Shown here piece after piece: positions 54,351 to 63,246 of a stretch of 64,000 nt of DNA. The DNA lies in the NCBI GenBank assembly GCA_030562195.1, contig JAUJPP010000003.1, forward strand, positions 20,367,398 to 20,431,397. The letters run 5' to 3'. Position numbers and translations under genes: made by a program. The notes under the pieces are model-generated. The model had not been told where the DNA came from. It worked only from the letters and a program-made list of their open reading frames with translations, and ran no database searches. The number at the start of each line of letters is the position of its first letter. Position 1 is the first letter of the stretch. Source of the stretch: Nipponacmea schrenckii. Its lineage: Eukaryota; Mollusca; Gastropoda; Lottiidae.

Positions 54351-55981
54351 TCAACCCAATTTATTGTAACTGATTTTCAAAAAACTTTCAATACATCCTC
54401 TAACTTTTTTACTGGTTTTCTCAGTCATGGAGATTTTGATATGGTATGTCCCCTGTAAATAAACACAAACATAGAATATTTGAGACGTTGATATTGAAAC
54501 AGAATACTCATAATTGCTTTCTCAACAGTAATCTGTGAAGTAAAAGTTTTCAGGGAATAGAGGATTATGAGCAAGAATATGCCTATAAGCTATCTGGATG
54601 CTTATGTCACGTCGGTATTACTGACCCAAGCATAGTGGTATGAAGTGTTCTGAAAACTGTGCAAAAATATAAAGAGAACTCACAGAAGCCAAGAAAGACC
54701 ATTCACTGGAAACCTGATTTACATCAAATTGTGTTGGTGGAAGTCTAATTTGTGATGGGTTAAATGGACAGGTACATGGTAATCCATTATCTGATAATTG
54801 TTTAGGACATCCTCCCACACCTTTAAATGTATTTAAGAAATGACAGGGATCGTCATAATGGCTGAAACATAAAGACGGAAATCACTTTTAACTTGAAACT
54901 CGAAACATTCCTGTCAAAGATTAACTTTGTTCATCTTCATCATTATACTTAGTCAGCGTGCAGTTTTTCATGTCAAAGATTAATAGAATAATTCTTACCA
55001 AGTACCAACACCTTTAACACAGACAACATTGGTGAAAACACCTAACAATTCCTTCGCAATGACGACATCCATAGTGACAGCATCTTTGAGTTGGTGACTA
55101 AGATTACTGTCTAAGGTGACTCTCATGGAACCAGGAATAGTGATGGGTGATGGTGAAATGTCGAATTTATTTAACTTGAGCCATGAATCTCCAGAATTAC
55201 CTACAAGTTAGAGAAACGCAATGTAACCTGAACAATTAGTGTGTTTGGAACCATTGAACCTATCTCCAGATCTTGCTACTGGTGGTAAATGTAAATATCG
55301 CTCATAATAATAGCAATTGTTCTGGTCGCCACAATCATGTTATTGTTGTGGATGTGGTAGGTGGGGTTGTAGCTATTCGGTTTATTGGAACCACACCTTA
55401 CATAAATCTTAGAGAGCTATAGTGTCTCAGTGAGTTAGATACTTGCTCCAGAAAGTCCAGAATACAATTCCCGCAATGGTCGCGATGAGCTTTCGGATTT
55501 TTCAACCCGGTTTCCCCACCAATGATGCGGGTCCGAGGGGCTGACACGACAAAAGCATATAGTCGTTTGGTTGTTTCAGTAAATTAACAGAAGCCCAGTG
55601 TGCTACAGACTGCACGTTAAGGAACTCCAGAGAGTACCTGTCTTCATAAGTCCATTAGAAGAGTACGGCGTTATTTAAGTTCCAGTTCACATAAACCACC
55701 AGCAAGGTACTCATAGTGTTCTAAAATGGCACTACCATAATACAGAATTTTGATATCCCGAAAAAAAAGTAGACTTAGGACATATTACAAGATGAAATCT
55801 AAATAACAATTGGCTACATGCCTGTATAGCATCCGAAAGTTTGGAAACAACGGACTCGGCAATTCTATTAAATGCATATCAACTTACTACAATCTCTCCA
55901 TTCCAAATTACCGGTACCATGGAATCCGGGACGTGCACCGAATGCTGAAGATAGTACTGCCAGAAGAATAAGTGCCAACAT
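54351..55981 (-). CDS. GM2A-like: GM2 activator-like lipid-binding protein, gene b (copy A)
   Basis: Paralogue of gene a, same strand and four-exon structure: 55981-55888, 55200-54999, 54861-54684, 54452-54351; phases identical (1, 2, 0), 191 residues. Signal peptide MLALILLAVLSSAFGA, then GNLEWRDC. Core motifs PSPITIPGSM, AKELLGVFTNVVC, GTC, DPCHFL and NGLPCTCPFNPSQIRLPP are as in GM2A, with the same eight cysteines. The C-terminus is slightly longer (KISYNKLG). Intron 1 contains a SINE (55426-55685). Gene b lies about 440 bases upstream of gene a's start, in tandem. Likely secreted or lysosomal lipid carrier; ligand unknown. Confidence 0.92.
55426..55685 (+). mobile_element. tRNA-derived SINE, copy 2
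   Basis: Head with A-box-like CTCAGTGAGTTAGATACTTG and B-box-like ATACAATTCCCGC, then CGATGAGCTTTCGGATTTTT and CAACCCGGTTTCCCC shared with copies 1 and 3. The tail includes CTTCATAAGTCCATTAGAAG. Sits in intron 1 of GM2A-like gene b. Confidence 0.75.
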
Positions 55982-56025
55982 GGTGAGAATACTGACAAAG
56001 AACATCCTGGATTCCAAGATCTGAC

Positions 56026-56056
56026 TATTTATACCTTAACCTTTCTTATCTTATCA
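56026..56056 (-). promoter_or_regulatory. Core promoter of GM2A-like gene b: tandem GATA plus TATA
   Basis: Minus strand TGATAAGATAAG (56056-56045), then GGTATAAATAG with a consensus TATAAATA (56033-56026), about 45 bases before the ATG. Matches the arrangement in genes a and a'. Confidence 0.7.
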
Positions 56057-56069
56057 GATAGTCCACTTT

Positions 56070-57280
56070 CAGGTCATGTTTATCATTGACTGACCACCCG
56101 ATATTCCCCAGGTTAAGCTATAAATTGGCCACTTCCGGCTTTCAAGAGTAATTTGTCAGGCCCGAAGACAGGCTCGAGTTATTTAGGGAAGTACCGTGGA
56201 GAAAGGTGTATTAATAAAACTAAACAAATTTTACATGGGTCAAAATAAGCTCCAATATACATAGATATGTTGCTGTCCAACATTCACTTTACTTGGACCC
56301 AAGGGAGTTAATCACCCACCGTCTCCGCAAATAAAGGTACCAGCTAATGCACTTCACTGACACATCATATACCCATAGATACCCATATAGCAAGACAATA
56401 CTTCCATCACCAGTTCACTAAAGTAACAGGAAATAGATTTTTCAGAATTTGTCACTGTCTAATCGCCATTTCTTTTCCAATACATACATCTCCCATTTTA
56501 TAAAACTTTTTTTTTTCCATTTCCAATATAAATCCCACCATGCTAGATAGAAAATCTGAATATGGAACGAAGACATTGGAGGTATTTATAAGCGGATATT
56601 GGAGTTAAGGTTTTCATGACTGGGCATAAAAACTATAATGAATTGAGACATAAAAACAAATCGAATTGGTATTCTTGTTGTAATATGTATCAGATGATTT
56701 GACGAGAATACAACTACCAAAGACAGGTAAAAAAATTAAAAATAAGATAGTTTCCTCGGCAAATTGTTTCCAAATACCCTTAACTTCTGATAAAACAAAT
56801 ATTGTATGAATTATATTGTAGTTTCCATTTAAAAACAAAAATTGACACGGAAAGACATTTTCTTTCAGTTGAGGTGCACACTGTGCACACTGTCTAAAGC
56901 ATACGATCATCTATTTGTGAATAAAAAGTAGCATGGCACGATTATAAATTCTTATTAAGTAATAATCTATAAACTATTTGATCATAAGTATGTTATAACA
57001 AAATTGATTAGCCTATTTATGTTTTAATCCTTATTGAAACCATTGTCAATTATTGTTATTGTATATCGTTGTTCTATTACTCATATGGCTTCTAATTGAA
57101 CTATGTATATATGTCCTTGTAATTTTCTTCCACCTCCCACCACCAAACCAACAGTTTTCTAAATCATCCAATTGATTCTAAATCCACTACCAACGACCAC
57201 CAAAGTGCAACTACCTAGTTTGCGATATCAGCAATTGCTGGAAGCAAACGTTAACAAAACAATTACCACCACCTCTTCCA
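56070..57280. other. Intergenic between duplication blocks, no gene seen
   Basis: No recognisable coding or repeat signal. A 98-codon minus-strand ORF at 56614-56910 has no family motif or splice context and is treated as chance. Confidence 0.45.
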
Positions 57281-57291
57281 CCTATCACTTG

Positions 57292-57345
57292 GCCTGAAGA
57301 AGACAAGAGAACACTTGTCGAAACGTCGCCTTATATGTTATTAAA
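57292..57345 (+). repeat. Conserved hairpin motif of a dispersed element
   Basis: CCTGAAGAAGACAAGAGAAC then ACTTGTCGAAACGTCGCC. The stem GACAAG/CTTGTC separates CTGAAGA from GAAAC. A related motif with a compensated stem is at 14267-14303. Such motifs occur at ends of dispersed invertebrate elements; the class is not assigned. Confidence 0.5.
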
Positions 57346-57499
57346 GTAATCTTTATATCCATACAAGTTTGTTATAAATATATCCATACAAGTTTGTATA
57401 CTGCACAATCTAATGAAGCATTCTCATTGCCTTGATTCAATATGGCAGGCCTACATACATCGTCATATTTACTGAAATTATATAACACTATGCATGAAT

Positions 57500-57785
57500 C
57501 AATGGAGAATGGAAAAAAGAAGTATGGAAATAAAGGGGATTGAATAGAGAATGGAACAAAAATGCTAAATGTACAATAGAAATAGAAGGTTACGTGGATG
57601 GAAATAGAAGGTTATATGGTATAGAGAGGGCAATATGGAATATAGAGAATAGAAATAGAGGGTTATATGAAAAAGACTATAGAAATAGAAGGATAGAAGG
57701 TTATATGGAAAAGAGAATGGAAATAGAAGGTTATATTGAATAGAGAATGGAATAGGTTATATGGTATAGAGAGGACAATATGGTT
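57500..57785. repeat. Degenerate GAAATAGAAGGTTATATGG minisatellite
   Basis: Irregular tandem copies of GGAAATAGAAGGTTATATGG mixed with ATAGAGAATGG. They generate an apparent 67-codon ORF that is only repeat translation. Confidence 0.85.
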
Positions 57786-57845
57786 ATACTTAATATGTGC
57801 TGCGTAGTGTAAAATTGAGTTGATTATTTACTGGATAATGTAAAA

Positions 57846-58062
57846 TATCAGCTATATACGTCCTACTCTTCTGCACCTTAGGGGCTAATGAAGATAGAAA
57901 GCGCTAGTGCAATTAGGGAAATTTGTGTCCCATCCGAACGACAAGACGCTTATTCCCATTTCAGTCCCTTGCATTACTAACAAGAGGTAACCGGGCTGAA
58001 AAATCCGAAAGTTCATCTCGACCTTTGCCGGGATTGAACCCTAGACCCCCAGGTTAACGAGC
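57846..58062 (-). mobile_element. tRNA-derived SINE, copy 3
   Basis: On the minus strand it carries a good B box (GGTTCAATCCCGGCAAAGG), then CGAGATGAACTTTCGGATTT, TCAGCCCGGTTACC and the tail CTTCATTAGCCCCTAAGGTG with GAGTAGGACGTATAT. It abuts the start of duplication block B. Confidence 0.78.
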
Positions 58063-58217
58063 AATTTGTTAACAATTTCCCGAGAAAATCCTATTGAATA
58101 TTCTCATATTTTTCCTTTCGATATTCCTTATTTCCTTATTGCTTACAATGTAATCAATGTGTTTCCACGTTCCACGAAGTATAAAAGAATTCTGCATGTC
58201 GCTTTATTTGTCTAGAG

Positions 58218-58576
58218 GCAGGATATCTTTCTTGAACATAGGGCATCATATACTGTTGATGCGTACTCTAGATAGGGTCTGACGTGACATTTGTAGGGGG
58301 TATGAACATGTTTTTATCGATGTTGGTTAAATCTTATCAATCCTACCAGTCTGTTTGATTTCTTGACACATTCAGAGACATGTTTGATGAACTTGTGGAT
58401 ATCGTCTACTGTTATGCCAGCATTTATCTCTATTTGTTATAGAGGATTTGGTTTGGTATTAGTCATAAAGTATTGGTACCTGGGATTGTTGTATCCAAAG
58501 AGGACTGTTTTGCACTTGTCGTAGTTGAATTCTATTTGCCATGTTACTGTCCAGTCTACTAGGTTATTTAAATCAG
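58218..58576 (-). pseudogene. Non-LTR retrotransposon reverse-transcriptase remnant
   Basis: Minus-strand conceptual translation in shifting frames gives DLNNLVDWTVTWQIEFNYDK and CKTVLFG, then FIKHVSECVKKSNRLVGLIR, then YKCHVRPYLEYASTVYD. These match the C-terminal part of LINE reverse transcriptases (W...W...FN..KC......G; then VRP.LEY). Several stops and frame changes show it is dead. Exact clade not assigned. Confidence 0.7.
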
Positions 58577-59097
58577 TTTTTAGCTTGTTTCTAATTTTCT
58601 GTTTATATTTTTCCTTTTGTTACGATTTTCAATTTTAAGATGACCTGCATAATCATTTTTATTTTGAATAAAAAATATCATTGTCCATTGATTGTAAACA
58701 AATTATTGTATATGTAATAAGTAAGCAACATTCTTGTCAAGGTATATAGGACAGATTTATTGTTGAATCAATATCTAATGGATGATGAAGTTACAGATAG
58801 TATGTCACTAACAGTGCTAGTATTTTACAGTTGACTGTATTTCATTAATCACAATAAATAGATCTAATGTTTCAAAATGTTTTTATTTTCTAGTTTGGGT
58901 TTTAGTCTTTCTCATACAAAATTATCTGTAAAAGAACTGCTCACTCTGTTTCTTACTCTTTCATTGATCTCAAATTGAGCAAGTTTGTATGATTAATATT
59001 CTTGGAAAGGGTGGAGTAGGTTAATGTAGCGGAAGACTGTTTACCTAGTTAACCACTGTATAATATATTTCATTAAAAGAGATTGTATTGTAATGTG

Positions 59098-59880
59098 GTC
59101 GTAAATTGTCGCCACCCCTGTCTGTCAATCCGTCGTTCCGTCCGTTCTTCCACAATTGGCCTGTGAACAAGATACAGATTACAGTTTCCATCAGATTCGA
59201 ATGAAATTTGGTGTGAACATGTTTTGATAAGATCTTGGATAAGTTCCATATTGACGATTTTCGATGAACCGTTTTTGAGTTATTCCCCCTGTCTTAGTCT
59301 AAACGCGTCGAAATCAGCTTGTGAACGCTATCGAAACTACAGATTTCATATGATTTAAAATGGAATTTAGTGTGATCATTTAAATTGACGAGATCTTGGA
59401 CAAGTTCAAAATTAGCGATTTTTTCAAAGAACGGTTTTTTAGTTATTGCACTTGACTTAGTCAAAACGCGTCATAATTGGCTTGTGAACGCGATAGAGAC
59501 CACAGTTTACATCGGATTTGAATGATATTTGTTGTGATTATTTATATTGATGAAATCTTGGACAAGTTGTATATTGACGATTTTTTGCTGAACGGTTTTT
59601 GAATTATTGCCCCTGACTTAGTCAAAACTCACTGAATTTGGTTTATGAACGCAATAGAGACTATAGTTTTCATCTGATTTATATATAATTTGGTGCGATT
59701 ATTCTTATTGATGCAATCTTGAACAAGTTCAATATTGATGATTATGCAGTAAACTGTTTTGAGTTATTGCCCTTGACGTGGTCAAAACGCATAAAAATTA
59801 GCTTGTGAACATGATAGAGATTGCAGTTTTCGTTTGATTTGAATGCAATTTGGTGTGATTATGTATATAAATTAGATCTG
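59098..59880 (+). mobile_element. Truncated pearl/HINE-like element, third copy
   Basis: Left end GTGGTCGTAAATTGTCGCCA, degenerate CCGT run, then about five copies of a 165-bp unit (GGCTTGTGAACGCGATAGAG, then GATGAAATCTTGGACAAGTT). The diagnostic right end with CTTGCCTGGCAAG is missing. Confidence 0.65.
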
Positions 59881-59906
59881 GGATTAGACCTTAATAATGT
59901 TACAGT

Positions 59907-60394
59907 TTAAAGAGGCCCAGGCTTGATTTTTAGAGGTCGTTTTGGGCCTTTGTTACATTTAAACAGTCCTCAGAAAAACTCAAGCTCTAAGAAAATCGCA
60001 AATTACCTTGAAAAATTCCTCAAACAAAAAATTTCACTTTTCATTTTTTTTCCGTACTGTACGCGGCTGGTCTCCAGTCAGTCTGAAAATTGTGTGTCCT
60101 GTTGACAAAGTCTACAATTCAAAATGCGTTGTAGTCTATTTATAAAGATGCACGACGGGAAGGATAACTCTTTTATTATCAAGACGAACCGTTTTCCAAT
60201 ATGGCGGGACGTTCGTAATGTCTTACGACATTATGATTTTTCAAACACGGATAATTATGGATACACATGGATTTGAAGGCTCAAATTTCAACGGTAAGCT
60301 CTGTAGACTATTTCTGATTAGCTAACAAAAAGATTTCATGTGTTTGAGGCTGTCGGATGATTGTCCGAAACAAATAAAGCCTGGGCCGCTTTAA
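59907..60394. mobile_element. TTAA-flanked MITE with 18-bp TIRs
   Basis: TTAA-AGAGGCCCAGGCTT at the left and AAGCCTGGGCCGCT-TTAA at the right are inverted matches with TTAA on both outer sides. No transposase. TTAA targeting is typical of piggyBac-type elements. Confidence 0.7.
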
Positions 60395-60700
60395 GAAAAA
60401 CAGAAATTAACTTTAGAGCTAGGCAACCACTTGTTGTGTTTTTGGGAAAACTGATAGGACGATATCCACAGTTCCAATTTTCGGACGTCTGTGTTTGCTG
60501 AAATTCCACTGTAATCCCATTATGATATCAACATGGAAAAGGGTTTTCAAATAATATTAGTATATAGTCTGACGTAAAATTGGAATGGTGCAAATCAATG
60601 CTATCAGTGTTCCTAATACAACCACAAAGTTAAGAAAGCCTCCTTACAATCCCTTCAATATAGTAAGGAGTAATTCAGGAGTAAATACTGTATTCTAATG

Positions 60701-60706
60701 TTTATT
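60701..60706 (-). terminator. Poly(A) signal of GM2A-like gene a'
   Basis: AATAAA on the minus strand about 62 bases past the stop, at the same place as in copy A. Confidence 0.65.
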
Positions 60707-60767
60707 ATGGAATACAAACTAAAATCTTGATGGTACTAAATTACATATTATTAAGATAATACACAAG

Positions 60768-62824
60768 TTAATGCTGGAACTTTAGGTAAGTCTCAAAGCA
60801 AGCTCTTACTTTGCTGGTGGCTTTTTCTGTCATTGAAACTTTAATGTGGTACGATCCCTAAAATACATATCATGTATCAGATAGATCAATATATCAATAG
60901 TAGAGGAAACAAGGAAGTGAAATTGTCCTATTACATTAACCTGCACAGAGAAAACATTTAAATAACATAGGTAAACGATGCGAACCCCGTCGTTTCTACA
61001 TATGCATATTAACTTATTCCTAAGAGCATTGGATTCGTGTGTAATATTTACTAAAATTTATTGAAAGGCATTGGTGATGTCTAAGTTATTTTTTGACTAA
61101 ATTTCAGAACTTCATTGCGCTAACCACAGAAAACTGTGATTTTGCAAACCTATTTCTACCATTCATATACTCTTTGGTTTACTTACTGTAACTAAAAAAT
61201 ATATATCACTAGAAAAAATGCTTAGGTCTACAGGAAACTCAGTATTGTGTAGTTTGATAGCTTGGGCACTTATTGGACATGTACATGGTAAACCATTCTT
61301 GGCCAATTCTTTTGGACAGCCCTGAGGGCCATTGAATGAATGTAAGAAGTGACATGGATCATTATAGTGACTGAAATGAAAATATTTCATAAGTTATATT
61401 TTTGACAGTACAAAACTAGGGCTCGATTGCGACCACGAATATGTAAAAATGTTTGCGATGAATTCAATAACCACCAATCTCCCGTTGATTCTTTGCATGC
61501 AGCATGTGTTTTCGATTCGATCTCCATGGGCGATTTGAACGGCTAACAAATAACCTACCATGTTCCTACCAAGTCCTTAACACAGACAATCTTGGTAAAG
61601 ATACCCAATAAATCTTTCTCTAATACAAAATCGACACTGAAAGCAGCATACTTCAGTTCATGCGTTATTTTACTGTCAAGATCAACTCTGATTTTGCCAG
61701 GAACTTTGATAGGAGTTGGTGTAATATCAAATTTACTGACAGAGATCCAGTCATCTGCTGGGTTACCTAAAGTAGAAGAATTTATGTTACAGTACAAAGA
61801 GAGAAAAACTCAGTCTTTAGTCCCTATTACAAACACAGAATTCCAACTCAAGTACATACGATGTATAGAGGTTGTAGCCTAGTAGGACTAAAATAAATCT
61901 GAAAATGCTTTAAACCCAAGTACCAAGCTACAAATTCAAGGATGGTTTAAAAAAGCACTGAAGACTTGTGAGAAACTAACTAGTAGTATTGAATATGTGT
62001 TGTCTGTTGTGTATGAGAATTAAAGTTATATCCCTTTAAAATAAATAAAGAGCGAAAATGGAGCTTTTTGGAAATATTGAGAAAGATGATCATACTATTA
62101 TATCCTTCACTTTATCAAAATTTTTGAGGAAGAATGTAAAGTTAGACGTATTTTGCCCACTACAAAAAAAGACAGTTTATTTGTTTTGCAATTGGTGGAA
62201 CCAGCCAGGTTCGTCAGATCAGACGTCAGATTATAGAAATATTTTGTACAGAAACAGACAAATCATATGCAGGTCAAATGTTAGCTACAATCACTCTAAA
62301 GACGGAAGAAAAATATTGGACTTTTATGGACCGAATAAGAAGTCTGACTTATCAGGCCTATAGTCATGAGGTTGTAGGATTCGACGAACAGGGAAACATG
62401 GAATTCAAGCAGACGAGAGAAATTTAATGAAAGAATCACAGATAGATTAATACAGTGTATAATGGATAGAACTTTAAAAGGTGTTATAATTGGTGAATTA
62501 TCAAGAAATCCGGACATTCGTAAAGTTCCTGATTATGTAGCAAGATTTGCTGATGATACAGAACAGAGACTGAAACATTATAATCCAAATCCAAATCCAG
62601 GCTGGTCAAATGAGTTATATCCCTTTAAAATAAATAAAGAGCAATAATGGAGCTTTTTGACAGTCTATGCAATTAGTGTTTATTTTCAACAACCGAGTGC
62701 CATCGGGACCACGCATGTGACAAGACTTACCACAATTTCTCCATTCTACATTACCAGTACTTGTGAATCCCGGATGGGCAGCAAAATTGGTGGCTACGAG
62801 AGATAGGAAGACAGCAGCAAACAT
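60768..62824 (-). CDS. GM2A-like: GM2 activator-like protein, gene a' (copy B)
   Basis: Duplicate of gene a with open frames throughout: exons 62824-62731, 61766-61559, 61370-61187, 60857-60768, phases 1, 2, 0; 191 residues. Signal peptide MFAAVFLSLVATNFA, VEWRNC, PTPIKVPGKI, EKDLLGIFTKIVC, NGLPCTCP and all eight cysteines are kept. Changes versus gene a: two extra codons each in exons 2 and 3, ISAQ for FSAQ after CTCP, and loss of the Trp in SSAWSFLAT (here SSDIYFLVT). Intron 1 has a 0.75-kb insertion starting seven bases after the donor. Promoter GATA/TATA module retained, so probably expressed, but exon 3 changes may alter the lipid pocket. Confidence 0.85.
61962..62727 (+). mobile_element. 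Insertion in intron 1 of gene a' with target duplication
   Basis: Comparison with copy A shows an insertion. TGTGAGAAACTAACTAG (from 61967) to GCATGTGACA (to 62722) is flanked by AGACT on both sides (61962-61966 and 62723-62727), or read alternatively by AAGACTT. TG...CA ends with a 5-bp duplication are typical of LTR retroelements. Internally a 47-bp stretch (GTTATATCCCTTTAAAATAA...) is repeated at about 62024-62071 and 62612-62660. It carries a broken ORF listed separately. No full LTR pair is visible, so the class is uncertain. Confidence 0.6.
62188..62646 (+). pseudogene. Broken retroelement ORF, possibly Gag/capsid-like
   Basis: Two frames give one apparent helical protein: RRQIIEIFCTETDKSYAGQM, then TEEKYWTFMDRIRSLTYQAY up to a stop after KQTREI. 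A shifted frame continues ERITDRLIQCIMDRTLKGVI to LYPFKINKEQ and stop. The W..FMDR...L.Y.AY and RLI..I.D..LK patterns recall retrotransposon capsid proteins. I do not recognise it firmly. The frameshift and lack of a full N-terminus mark it as a pseudogene. Confidence 0.4.
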
Positions 62825-62870
62825 TGTGTAATATATTGCACCACAATGATAGGAATCTGATGAAAATATG

Positions 62871-62895
62871 TTATATACTACAGCTTATCTTATCA
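62871..62895 (-). promoter_or_regulatory. Core promoter of GM2A-like gene a': tandem GATA plus TATA
   Basis: Minus strand TGATAAGATAAG (62895-62884), then TATATAA (62877-62871), about 47 bases before the ATG. Unchanged from copy A despite the insertion in intron 1. Confidence 0.6.
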
Positions 62896-63246
62896 CAGAA
62901 CAGAACAGCAGAACATGTAAAAAGCTTGGTAATCAAAACCAGATAACGATACTTCTCTTTTAAATCATTAGTGTTGAAATACATTGTTTGCGAAGCAGGA
63001 AAGCAAACAATCTCCATCAGCAAACATTTTGATAATTTTGAAGATGAAGCTATCAATATCCATAGCTCAACGTAAACGTTTGGTAAGAAAAAAACTCTGT
63101 TTACACTTCAAAGGAGGAAGTCCGTCATTTCTTTTCAGAAAATTATAGTTAGCATAGCCTTGTGGAAATGTATGTGTTTAATTAAGAGTTTTTAAAACAT
63201 ATTTCAATGTATATAAATATTTTAGTAATTGAATTTCAAGTAGCTT

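Larger units (their letters stand above)
58066..60767. repeat. 3' flank of duplication block B, with nested insertions
   Basis: Collinear with 51297-52561 but interrupted by a LINE remnant (58218-58576), a pearl/HINE-like fragment (59098-59880) and a TTAA-flanked element (59907-60394), none of which is present in copy A. Confidence 0.8.

Noticed and set aside
56614..56910. 98-codon minus-strand ORF
   Set aside because: No recognisable domain, no repeat in the duplicated block, no splice or promoter context; likely chance in AT-rich DNA.
57540..57743. 67-codon ORF rich in NR, IEGY
   Set aside because: Translation of the GAAATAGAAGGTTATATGG minisatellite.
62058..62363. 101-codon plus-strand ORF starting MELFGN as an intact host gene
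   Set aside because: Lies inside the intron-1 insertion; the better protein signal is in other frames and is frameshifted.
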